A stretch of DNA of 23,923 nucleotides from Kordiimonadaceae bacterium (GTDB lineage: Bacteria; Pseudomonadota; Alphaproteobacteria; Sphingomonadales; Kordiimonadaceae): assembly GCA_014238195.1 (NCBI GenBank), contig JABABO010000055.1:1-23923 (forward strand), given 5' to 3'. Below the pieces are notes generated by a model. That model did not search any database. It saw only the letters and a list, made by a program, of their open reading frames with translations, and was not told the DNA's origin. This document shows positions 5,762-13,569 of the stretch, piece after piece (the stretch's first letter is position 1; the number at the start of each line of letters is the position of its first letter). The translations under genes and the position numbers were made by a program.

Positions 5762-8296
5762 ATGGATTTTTCACAAATAGGACCAGCCACGTCCCCTCAA
5801 GTGTCAATTGACCCACGCAAAATATTTTATAGCTTACCAAGCTTGGAAAATACACCAAATGATTTATGGAGCGGACAATCATCCGCATTGATAGATTGGC
5901 ATGAGCATAGAAAGCGTAACGATGTCCTAGTTTCTTTAAATACAGGTGCTGGCAAAACTATTGTCGGCAGCTTAATCGCGCAAAGTCTTGTGAATGAAGG
6001 TTTGGAAAATGTGCTATATGTCTGCTCAACTATTGACCTTGTTAAGCAAACGGCAAAAGAATGTGATAGCCTTGGAATTAAATATTCTGTTCGAACAAGA
6101 GGGCAATTCAACAATACGCTTTTTGAAGCAGGCAACGGATTTTGTATAACAACTTATACCGCTTTATTCAACGGCTACAGCGCTTTGAGAAGGCGATATT
6201 TCCCACAGGCCATCATCTTCGATGATGCTCATGTAGCCGAGAGCACACTAAGAGATGCATTTACTCTTAAAATTAATCGTGCAGATCACCGTGACTTATT
6301 TGATGAAATCGCTACCCTATTTGAACCACATTTCAAAGAACTGGATGTTAGCGGGAAGTTTCGGGATAGCTTAACCAATGAACATCATTCGACATGTATG
6401 GCAGCCCCGCGAGGCCTATATCAACGCATAGATCAATTACTACAAATTCTAAGAAAGTATAATATTAAAAACGATGATGACCTCAAATACTCATTTGTAC
6501 ACTTGGAGGATCACATAAAAGCATGTGCTGCTATATTTTCTCGTGGCTGCTTTGAACTATCACCTCCATTTTTACCCTCCCTAGCCTTCGATATTTTTGA
6601 GAGATCGATTAGAAGAGTGTATTTATCAGCAACCCTTCAATCACAAACTGATTTCATTCGAGCGTTTGGCCGCTTACCCGATTATTCAGTAGAACCAAAC
6701 AATGACGCAGGCAACGGAGAACGCTTAGTTATAAATGGTATGGGCGTTGAAGGAGACTTCTCACAAGAGTATATTAAATTATTGTCTGAAAAAATAAAAA
6801 CTATCGTTGCTGTACCAAGCTATTCTCTTGCGGAACAAAATTGGTCAAATGTTGGTACTCCTCCTATCAAAGAAAATTTCAGTTCTGAACTTGAAGCATT
6901 TAGGCAAGCTGATCGAGGCGCTTTCATTCTTGTATCTAGGGTTGATGGGATAGATTTGCCGCATGACACTTGCAGGATCATGGTGTTAGAAGGTGTTCCT
7001 ACTGGCACATCTCTTTTAGAACGTTATCAGTGGGAGTTCTTACGAATGAATAATGTTCAATCGGTTAGAGTTGCTAATCGATTAGCGCAGTTATTTGGTC
7101 GCATAAACCGAGGCAGAAAGGATTACGGAATTTTCCTGATTCAGGGGCGAGAATTAAATACGTGGTTGCGTAAAGATAAACACATTGCTCTTTTGCCTAC
7201 ATTATTACAAAAACAAATTCTTCTAGGCCGCAGAGTTCAGGAAGGCATGGACATCAAAGACTATTCTAAAGTAAATGAATTGATGACCTCAGTCCTATCA
7301 CGAGATCAATCATGGCTTACTTATTATGAACAAGAAGTAAAACTAGGGGAATTAGACCAAGAACAATTAAATCGCTTTTCAGAAAATGAGCCATTTATGG
7401 TTAAAGCTGCCCTATCAGAAGCTAAATACGCCGCAGCTGTATGGAATGGTGATTATTGTAAAGCAAGGCGAGCGTTAGAGGATACAATTGATGCAACGAC
7501 AAAAGCAGACACCCCACTCGGGGGGTGGCAAGCCGTTTGGTTAGCAGCAATGTTTGATTTGGATGGCGATGAAGAAACAGCTGAAACATTTTATGGAATA
7601 GCACGTTCAAGACTTGGCTCAGCAATTACTTTACCAAGGAAGCGTCAAAAAGCCTCCGAGGATGGCAAAGCCTTAGTGTGCAATGATTTCTATCGTCAAA
7701 TTAGCTCCTATTTAGATTATACACACACCGACAAATATAACGCTGAAATACTAAAACTTAAAAATGAATTTAACTTCATTGAAGAAGGCTCACCAAGGCA
7801 GGCTGAAGCAGGGGTTCGGAAATTAGGGGAACTTCTCGGCTTTCAATCCATAAGACCAGACAATGATGACGGCACAGGACCCGATGTTCTTTGGCTCGAC
7901 AATAATGAAAACTTAGCTTTAGGGTTTGAATTGAAAACAGATAAAAAGTCAGCAAGCCCCATTTATTATAAGAATGATATTTCACAAGGGCATGATCATA
8001 TATCTTGGGTACAAAGCAAGTATCCAGATCACAAATTATTAAGGTTATTATTTGTGGGCCCCGAAGGTAAAGTTGACCATAAAGCTAATCCAACAGAGTT
8101 AATGGGGATATGCCATACAAATTCAATAATTGAATTGGGAAACAAAATCCTCGCATTATTAAGTGACTACAGAAGGTATACCCCTCGTCAAAGGATACCA
8201 GCTTTAACCCCTGAGAGTAAAAAAGCTGAATGGGAACTTCCAAGTCTAGCTGATAATTTATGCAATTTTCATATGAATTATGCAATTTTTACCTGA
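5762..8296 (+). CDS. SF2 helicase with C-terminal PD-(D/E)XK-like nuclease domain, candidate one-gene defence protein
   Basis: This 844-residue protein has helicase motifs in order: Walker A NTGAGKT (60-66), a DEAH variant DDAH (154-157), SAT (289-291), SRVDGIDLP as motif V (392-400) and QLFGRINRGRKDYG as motif VI (443-456). A mainly helical region (about 480-670) follows. Then comes a segment with Glu690, GPD at 706-708 and FELK at 722-725, matching the E..D..ExK core of PD-(D/E)XK nucleases. AGGA lies 6 nt before the ATG. Gene and flanks look more AT-rich than the neighbours by eye. It is alone on its strand, between two same-variant repeats, with IS and tRNA remnants downstream. Single-protein helicase-nucleases such as Hna are known phage-defence factors; whether this belongs to one of those families cannot be told here. 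A repair or mobile-element role is possible. Confidence 0.8.
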   Translation: MDFSQIGPATSPQVSIDPRKIFYSLPSLENTPNDLWSGQSSALIDWHEHRKRNDVLVSLNTGAGKTIVGSLIAQSLVNEGLENVLYVCSTIDLVKQTAKECDSLGIKYSVRTRGQFNNTLFEAGNGFCITTYTALFNGYSALRRRYFPQAIIFDDAHVAESTLRDAFTLKINRADHRDLFDEIATLFEPHFKELDVSGKFRDSLTNEHHSTCMAAPRGLYQRIDQLLQILRKYNIKNDDDLKYSFVHLEDHIKACAAIFSRGCFELSPPFLPSLAFDIFERSIRRVYLSATLQSQTDFIRAFGRLPDYSVEPNNDAGNGERLVINGMGVEGDFSQEYIKLLSEKIKTIVAVPSYSLAEQNWSNVGTPPIKENFSSELEAFRQADRGAFILVSRVDGIDLPHDTCRIMVLEGVPTGTSLLERYQWEFLRMNNVQSVRVANRLAQLFGRINRGRKDYGIFLIQGRELNTWLRKDKHIALLPTLLQKQILLGRRVQEGMDIKDYSKVNELMTSVLSRDQSWLTYYEQEVKLGELDQEQLNRFSENEPFMVKAALSEAKYAAAVWNGDYCKARRALEDTIDATTKADTPLGGWQAVWLAAMFDLDGDEETAETFYGIARSRLGSAITLPRKRQKASEDGKALVCNDFYRQISSYLDYTHTDKYNAEILKLKNEFNFIEEGSPRQAEAGVRKLGELLGFQSIRPDNDDGTGPDVLWLDNNENLALGFELKTDKKSASPIYYKNDISQGHDHISWVQSKYPDHKLLRLLFVGPEGKVDHKANPTELMGICHTNSIIELGNKILALLSDYRRYTPRQRIPALTPESKKAEWELPSLADNLCNFHMNYAIFT

Positions 8297-8297
8297 T

Positions 8298-8425
8298 AGA
8301 TGGGTAACACTTTAAAATTGAGGCATAGGTAATACTATTGACCTTTGCTAGGAGAGCAAAGATGCTTTGGCAAGAGTGTAATGTTATGGATGAAGGTTAA
8401 AATGTAACCTATGTGTCCAGAATGG
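8298..8425 (+). mobile_element. Remnant of an IS481-like insertion sequence
   Basis: Directly after the helicase stop lie GATGGGTAACACTTT and GCATAGGTAATACTATTGACC, resembling the repeated GGTAACA-type motifs at IS481-family ends. AGGAG (8350-8354) then precedes an ATG at 8362 reading MLWQECNVMDEG and a stop at 8400. This matches the usual start of IS481 transposases (M-P-W-K/Q-E-x-x-V-M-D-E). At once AATGTAACCTATGTGTCC follows, whose ATAGGTTAC complement mirrors the left end. Everything between is missing, so this is an internally deleted copy. Family assignment is from memory of the motif and was not searched. Confidence 0.5.
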
Positions 8426-8437
8426 GCCGAAGAAAAA

Positions 8438-8511
8438 TGGTGTCCGGGGGCGGTTTGAGCCACCGACACGCGGATTTTTAGTCGACTGCTCTACCCCTAA
8501 GCTAATCAGGC
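8438..8511 (-). pseudogene. Degenerate tRNA-Phe-like sequence (pseudo-tRNA)
   Basis: On the minus strand the D-arm (TAGCTTAGGGGTAGAGCAG), anticodon arm, T-arm and a CCA end are recognisable. The segment AAAATCCGCGTGTCGGTGG is identical to the part typical of alphaproteobacterial tRNA-Phe. Several defects argue against function. The anticodon loop reads CTAAAAA (anticodon AAA, not GAA), the anticodon stem has a mismatch, the T-loop begins CTC, and the 5' acceptor strand (GCCTGAT) does not pair properly with CCCGGAC. It may mark an old integration site or a duplicated tRNA end carried by a mobile element. Confidence 0.6.
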
Positions 8512-8543
8512 ATTTTCTAATAGACATCTGATTTATAGTCAAA

Positions 8544-8650
8544 TATAGCCAATTGCGGTGAATTTTGATCATCTCATTTGGCTATAAGTCTTTGTGTCGG
8601 CTCAAAGTATCCCTACGCACTGAATGAATAATAAGGCCATTATTCATTGT
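8544..8650 (+). repeat. Palindromic repeat copy E (variant subtype, worn 3' end)
   Basis: It runs from TATAGCCAATTGCGGTGA through the same CTCAAAGTATCCCTACGCAC linker as copy D to CCATTATTCATT, after which the usual GGTCTCGCTATA end is lost. With copy D it brackets the helicase gene as a direct repeat. Confidence 0.85.
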
Positions 8651-8707
8651 AAGCATATGTTTTATATATATTAAAACTTTTGATTGATTTTCATTAATTA
8701 TACTCTA

Positions 8708-8732
8708 CTATCTACCATTCATTGATAGATAG
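8708..8732 (+). promoter_or_regulatory. Small dyad directly before the endonuclease start
   Basis: CTATCTA and TAGATAG are separated by 11 nt, and the dyad ends 8 nt before the ATG at 8741. It overlaps the only AGG that could serve as ribosome binding site, so it could affect translation or be an operator half-site pair. Confidence 0.3.
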
Positions 8733-8740
8733 GTCTTGTT

Positions 8741-9610
8741 ATGCGCTGGATACTTGTAACTTTTAGTACCCTTTTTACGTTAAATTCATTTAGCTATGTT
8801 CATGCTAATAGTGTTAAATACCAATATGGCTGTGCCTTAATTCCTGCGGCTGTAGACCTTAATTATTATCAGAAGGCATATGGTAAAACAGGGGCGGGTT
8901 TGCACAGTGCTCTTAATGCCATCGTAAAAACTGGGGCTCATAAATTTACCTATAAGCAAGCTTGGGATCAGTTGCGGTACACGGATGAAGACCCGTGTAA
9001 TACACAGAATGTGATTTTGCTCTATAGTGGCAGGTCAGCAGGTAAAAACACAAATAACACGACAGGCTCGTGGGCCAATAAAATGGACGCATGGGACCGC
9101 GAACATGTCTGGGCAAAAAGTCATGGATTTCCAAAATCATCAAGGGCCGCTTACACCGATCTTCACCATTTGCGGCCCGCGGATCATCAAACAAACATGA
9201 AGCGTAGCAACAAAGATTTTGCCGAAGGTGGTGATCCCTTTGAAAAAGTTACAGGGGTTTTCACTACGGCGACGACATGGGAACCCCCAGACACTGTCAA
9301 AGGTGATGTTGCGCGCATGATTTTTTACATGGGTATACGTTATGAAGGGGACACAAAAGTACCTGATCTGACAGTTGTTGAAGGCCCGACACAAAATGCC
9401 ACGCCCAAGCTTGGGGATTTATGTACATTATATCGCTGGCATGAGATGGATTTTGTAGACCACTGGGAAGTAAACCGCAATAACCGTATTCATGAGCGTC
9501 AAGGGAATCGCAATCCTTTTATTGACCATCCAGAATGGGTTCAGGCCATTTGGGGTTCCAAGTGCCGTGCAAACCTTGGCAATACGGCGATGCTTATTGA
9601 TCAAGACTGA
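8741..9610 (+). CDS. Secreted endonuclease I (EndA/NucM/Vvn family)
   Basis: The 289-residue exported nuclease begins with a signal peptide (residues 1-22, basic start, hydrophobic core, cleavage likely after VHA). The mature part shows the Endonuclease_1 signature: WDREHVWAKSHGFP with the general-base histidine at 122, DLHHLRPAD at 140-148 and Asn152 in the betabeta-alpha-Me metal site. The C-terminal DHWEVNRNNRIHERQGNRNPF is also typical. It cuts DNA and sometimes RNA without sequence preference in the periplasm or outside the cell, for nutrient gain, biofilm or eDNA turnover, or a barrier to transformation. The last 17 bp overlap the 3' end of the convergent RTX gene, so the two transcripts must form antisense ends. 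Confidence 0.92.
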   Translation: MRWILVTFSTLFTLNSFSYVHANSVKYQYGCALIPAAVDLNYYQKAYGKTGAGLHSALNAIVKTGAHKFTYKQAWDQLRYTDEDPCNTQNVILLYSGRSAGKNTNNTTGSWANKMDAWDREHVWAKSHGFPKSSRAAYTDLHHLRPADHQTNMKRSNKDFAEGGDPFEKVTGVFTTATTWEPPDTVKGDVARMIFYMGIRYEGDTKVPDLTVVEGPTQNATPKLGDLCTLYRWHEMDFVDHWEVNRNNRIHERQGNRNPFIDHPEWVQAIWGSKCRANLGNTAMLIDQD

Positions 9611-12600
9611 CCGTAATCAAGCTCACGTCACTCATGGACAATCCAACAAGGAATAAGCTTGTCCCTTCAAATTCCAATCGTATCCCTAAGCTGCTGTTTT
9701 CTGTATGGGCTTGTGCATAAGCTTCCAAACCGTTGTTGGGGTTATAATCACTGACTTGTCCCAGTTCCAAGCGATCATCGGTAATAATAAAGTCGGTAAT
9801 TGTGTCATTGCCACCGCCATTGATCACACCAACAAAGTCTTGCCCCGCGCCCAACGTGAAGTGATCATCCCCAGCACCAATCCAAAGCGTGTCATGGCCA
9901 GCACTAGCTACAACCGTATCATCGCCATCACCGCCATATATTATATCTTGGCCGTACCCTGCATTGATAAAGTCGTTGCCCGCAGCACCATAGATAATAT
10001 CATTGCCTTCATTGGCATAAATGACATCATTATTGCCACTATCATTATCGTCGCCAACGCCGCCAAATATGGTGTCGGCCCCTGCGCCTGCGTATAGTGT
10101 GTCGTCGCCAGCGCCGCCGCCAATAATATCATTGCCGTTTGCCGCAAATATAAGATCATCACCAAGGCCTGCCCAAATGGTATTTGCAGCAAGCAAATCA
10201 TCAAGAATTTCATCAATTGTGAAAACATTATCACCATTAATGTCGTCCCAGCCCCCACCAATAAGTGTGTCATTACCAACACCACCAAACAATGTATCAA
10301 AACCGTCGTCCGTAATATCTGTATTGCCATCAATACCAGCGCTGGTGCCGTCACCGATCAACAAGTCATCCCCTGGTCCACCACCAATGACATCATTGCC
10401 GTTGCCGCCAAAAATAATGTCCGGTGCATCATCGGACCTACCAGCAAATATCGTGTCATTTCCCACATCCCCGCTAACGATATCGGCGCCCCCGTCCCCC
10501 CTCAGCACGTCATGACCACTGCCGCCATAGATCAAATCATTACCCGCAGCCCCGAATAATGTATCATTGCCAGCAAAACCTGCGATGAGTTCGCCGCTGT
10601 TATTGCCTGTATATTTATCCGAAACGTCTGTCAGGATGTTTTGCACATAATTAGGAACATCTGTATCGCCCGTGGCTTTACTCCAAGCTTCAAGGATTGC
10701 ATTTTCAGCAAAGGCACGGACATCTTCGTCGCTCAATTGATCTGATGCCACATCAAACGCATAGTCTGATAGCTCATCAAACAAAGCATCAAGTACAAGT
10801 TTTTCAGGATGCAGCAACGCGTCACGTACCAATTCACCGATAACCGTAGCCCCAAGCACAGTATTTGTCGCGCCGAGCACATCACCAGCAATATCTAGCG
10901 CCCCTAAAAAGCTATCGACAATCCACGGCAGGTCATTGGATAGCTCTTCTAATCTAAGGTTTCCAGCTTCATCCTCTCCTGCAAGGGCTAAGATCACAAG
11001 GTCCATTGCGTGATTATCTAGTTTGCCTGCTATATCAAGCAGACTAGAAGCATGGTTCAGGTCAATAACATCTGGTGGCTGGCCAAAACTGTAATCGTAC
11101 CCAAGAAATTCGAGAAGCTCGTTATTAATCACATAGCCATAGACCGCCTGGGCTGCTTCGCCCCAATTCCAATTCTGGACAGGGTCCAGGGTTAAGGTAT
11201 TTTCATCCCCAACCGTTAGGGTCACATTAAAGGCCGCTTCAAATGCGTCGTTGCTTACCCCGACCGAGAACGCAATATCACCGCTAATGGCGGTTGTGGA
11301 CAGCAAGGCACCCAGCGCATCTGTATCATAAGTGTGTCCATCGACAATCCGTTCAATCCACGGTGTGGCATCAGCCGCGTTAAAAACTACAGCTTCACCA
11401 AATCCTTGCGCCGACAAAAGTGATGCTAGAGCACCACCAAGCGAGTGACCCGTTAGCACGAGCTCCTTACCTTGGCTTTCAGCATACGACGCAGCCAGTG
11501 TTGCATATAGATACGCATTTAATGTTTGGTCAGGAACTGTTTCAAACAGGCTTTGTACGTCTGTTAAAACAATAGAAAGGTCGGTGAGTAAATCTTCAAT
11601 CGAGCGCAAGTCAGTCCCTGCAATGCTAAGAACAATAGCATTTTGGTCAGGATGTTCATATATTTTGGCATCAAAGCCTGTGTAATCCCATGTTTCGGCG
11701 AGGGGAACACCTGTTAAGGTGATAGTGTTCAGATTGTTGAAGGCAGCAACTGCTTCATTATCAGCAACTATCGACCAACCAAATACTGTCTCCCCTGTAA
11801 TATCATCAAGGGCATCCAAGGCGACATCTGCGATGCGAAATGCATCCTCGTAAACATGATTAGCCAATAGTGCGAGCTCATACGCAGTAACAGGCGCTGT
11901 ATAAATAGGGTCACCAATGACTTTAATATCGCTGTTTTCGCCTTCGCGCTGGCCGTCATAGCTGACATCGAAAATATATTCCGCGGACCCAAAAATATCA
12001 CCGCTATAATGGGCTGTCCAAAATGCTTCTATGTACCAATAACCATCTTCCCCTAAAGTTGCTTGATCAGCAGAAACGATATACTCAGCAACTTTATCAT
12101 CACCGATGAGATCATTTTCAAAAACTTCAAAAATAGTATCGGTTTCTGGCGCTTTATCAAATTGAGCAATCATAGTGACCAGTGTCCCGTGCTGGTAATC
12201 AACATCTGGGTCTGCCCAATAAGCATCAACCAAGTCTACTTGAGGACTAAGCACAATTAAATCAGTGTTTTCACGTTGGTTTTGATCATCATATTCCGCA
12301 CGAATTTCATAGCGAGCATCATCATCGCCGCTTTCACCAAGATAATCTGCAATCCATGTGGCACTTACAGTCCAAGTGCCATCATTGTTTTCATGCGCCT
12401 CAGCAGCATTTACTGTTATTGTTGCAACAAGGTCTTCATTCGTGGTGTCTTGTTCCAATATTTTAAAGAGAGTGCTGCGAGTTGGTTGTAAATCAAATGT
12501 CGCGGATATACTGACAGCATCTCCAATACTTAGGGGTCCGTCACGGTCCCATTTTACGTCAATGAGCTGAGGACTTGCTGCTGTAATCACGTTGATTATG

Positions 12601-12932
12601 TCGCTTCGTCCAGATAAAATATCATAGGATACATCCGCGTAATATTCTGGCGTTGAGCCACCGCTTAGATCAGGGGTCCAGCCTGTAAAATCGACAATCC
12701 ATCCCCCTAGTGTTTCTTGGATGCTGTATGCACCAGCTACAAGTGTGTAAGTAGCAATCATATCATCGGAAACAAAATCATCCTCAAAAATCGTGATGGT
12801 TATGGTATCCGTTGGTAAAAAATCAAAAATGATCCGCACATAGACAGGCGCGCCGTTGATGACCTCCGCACCTCCGGTAATAGTGTTGTCGCTAATAGGA
12901 TTGTAAAAACTAACATCGCTGATGGTTGGCAC
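9594..12932 (-). CDS. RTX-type exoprotein with class 3 lipase-like domain
   Basis: The 1112-residue protein has no signal peptide and probably leaves by type I secretion. Residues 1-340 form three similar beta-rich Ig-like repeats of about 110 residues, each with an F-(E/K)-x-x-E-x-D-x-x-x-x-D-x-(I/V)-A pattern. Residues 345-700 hold a lipase-like alpha/beta hydrolase: LSIAGTDLRS near 435-444 as oxyanion segment and GHSLGG at 495-500 with nucleophile Ser497. From about 785 to 1045 run GGxGxDxx(I/L) nonapeptide calcium repeats, then a C-terminal domain of the kind carrying RTX export signals. An EF-hand-like loop (DINGDNVFTIDE) interrupts the repeats. The start is GTG, preceded by AAAGGAA about 7 nt away. 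No type I transporter genes are in the window. Lipase activity is inferred. Confidence 0.9.
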   Translation of the reverse strand: MPTISDVSFYNPISDNTITGGAEVINGAPVYVRIIFDFLPTDTITITIFEDDFVSDDMIATYTLVAGAYSIQETLGGWIVDFTGWTPDLSGGSTPEYYADVSYDILSGRSDIINVITAASPQLIDVKWDRDGPLSIGDAVSISATFDLQPTRSTLFKILEQDTTNEDLVATITVNAAEAHENNDGTWTVSATWIADYLGESGDDDARYEIRAEYDDQNQRENTDLIVLSPQVDLVDAYWADPDVDYQHGTLVTMIAQFDKAPETDTIFEVFENDLIGDDKVAEYIVSADQATLGEDGYWYIEAFWTAHYSGDIFGSAEYIFDVSYDGQREGENSDIKVIGDPIYTAPVTAYELALLANHVYEDAFRIADVALDALDDITGETVFGWSIVADNEAVAAFNNLNTITLTGVPLAETWDYTGFDAKIYEHPDQNAIVLSIAGTDLRSIEDLLTDLSIVLTDVQSLFETVPDQTLNAYLYATLAASYAESQGKELVLTGHSLGGALASLLSAQGFGEAVVFNAADATPWIERIVDGHTYDTDALGALLSTTAISGDIAFSVGVSNDAFEAAFNVTLTVGDENTLTLDPVQNWNWGEAAQAVYGYVINNELLEFLGYDYSFGQPPDVIDLNHASSLLDIAGKLDNHAMDLVILALAGEDEAGNLRLEELSNDLPWIVDSFLGALDIAGDVLGATNTVLGATVIGELVRDALLHPEKLVLDALFDELSDYAFDVASDQLSDEDVRAFAENAILEAWSKATGDTDVPNYVQNILTDVSDKYTGNNSGELIAGFAGNDTLFGAAGNDLIYGGSGHDVLRGDGGADIVSGDVGNDTIFAGRSDDAPDIIFGGNGNDVIGGGPGDDLLIGDGTSAGIDGNTDITDDGFDTLFGGVGNDTLIGGGWDDINGDNVFTIDEILDDLLAANTIWAGLGDDLIFAANGNDIIGGGAGDDTLYAGAGADTIFGGVGDDNDSGNNDVIYANEGNDIIYGAAGNDFINAGYGQDIIYGGDGDDTVVASAGHDTLWIGAGDDHFTLGAGQDFVGVINGGGNDTITDFIITDDRLELGQVSDYNPNNGLEAYAQAHTENSSLGIRLEFEGTSLFLVGLSMSDVSLITVSLDQ
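9800..10600 (-). repeat. Coding repeats for the RTX calcium-binding nonapeptides
   Basis: About twenty imperfect units encode GGxGxDxxx, broken by an insert (around 10190-10250) carrying an EF-hand-like loop and another insert near 10290-10340. Their regular composition creates long open frames on the other strand, which are not genes. Confidence 0.85.
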
Positions 12933-12965
12933 TCTTGCTTCCTTTTTTTCAGAACAGGCAAAGTT

Positions 12966-13072
12966 CTATAGCCAATTGCGGTGAATTTTGATCACCTTAT
13001 TTGGCTATAAGTCTTTGTATCGGTTCGACTTTGCAATGAATAATAAGATCATTATTCATTGGTCTCGCTATA
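12966..13072 (+). repeat. Palindromic repeat copy F (full length, 107 bp)
   Basis: This is the cleanest copy: CTATAGCCAATTGCGGTGA pairs loosely with TCACCTTATTTGGCTATA. The linker has the small GTTCGAC element (preceded by TATCG), and AATGAATAATAAGATC with its complement makes the second hairpin, ending GGTCTCGCTATA. It lies 34 nt upstream of the RTX gene start codon, so it may sit in or before that gene's promoter. Confidence 0.9.
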
Positions 13073-13261
13073 TGTCTGTATCACAGGGCATTGTTCCTGT
13101 GTGGTTAACGACTAATCAATTCTCAATAATTACTCTAAAAAGATGCGAACTGAATCCAAAATGCCACACAATTCTTTATGGGTTACCGCTAGATAGAATA
13201 AAGATTAAGTAGCGATATTTTTTGGGTTAAGTAGTTTGTCTTGAAAATATCCATACCACCG

Positions 13262-13350
13262 TTATAGCCAATTGCGGTGACTATTGATCACCTTATTCGG
13301 CTATAAGTCTTTGTGTCGGTTCGACTTACCAATAAATAATGAAACCATAA
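13262..13350 (+). repeat. Palindromic repeat copy G (second hairpin decayed)
   Basis: The first hairpin (TTATAGCCAATTGCGGTGA with TCACCTTATTCGGCTATA) and the linker GTGTCGGTTCGACTTA are intact. The second hairpin has decayed to AATAAATAATGAAACCATAAATT and the GGTCTCGC end is missing. Confidence 0.8.
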
Positions 13351-13448
13351 ATTAAATCAGGCCTTATGCAGGGGTCTCCTGTATATATTTGCTGACTTGG
13401 CGGTGCATACAGAGGGATTATTTCTATTCATAGAGTAGTTTAAAGTCA

Positions 13449-13557
13449 TGAAGGGCTAGATCGTTTGATCATATGGCACGCCCATTGGCATATGATCAGG
13501 TTCTCTAATTTTCTTCGGGCCCTGAATATTAGATTAGAAGTCCGACAAAGCCCTTCA
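13449..13557. repeat. 109-bp unit with terminal and nested inverted repeats
   Basis: The outer arms are TGAAGGGCT (13449-13457) and AGCCCTTCA (13549-13557). Inside lie a perfect 10-bp pair TGATCATATG/CATATGATCA (13466-13475 and 13489-13498) and TCTAAT/ATTAGA (13504-13509 and 13528-13533) around a GGGCCC centre. TCA stands on both sides, possibly a target duplication. It could be a MITE-like element or a cloverleaf-shaped RNA. It appears once in this window. Confidence 0.5.
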
Positions 13558-13569
13558 TCAACTTTTTAG

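Noticed and set aside
9705..10515. Long open frames on the plus strand opposite the RTX repeats
   Set aside because: They arise from the regular codon pattern of the GGxGxD repeats on the other strand; the proteins are low in complexity and match no family.
12988..13212. A 74-codon plus-strand frame beginning MITLFGYKSLYRFD
   Set aside because: Its first third is the interspersed repeat copy F itself, so the reading frame is a by-product of the repeat.
1..13350. CRISPR array made of the repeated hairpin units
   Set aside because: Copies are 107-120 bp, irregularly spaced over kilobases and in both orientations, with genes between them and no cas genes.
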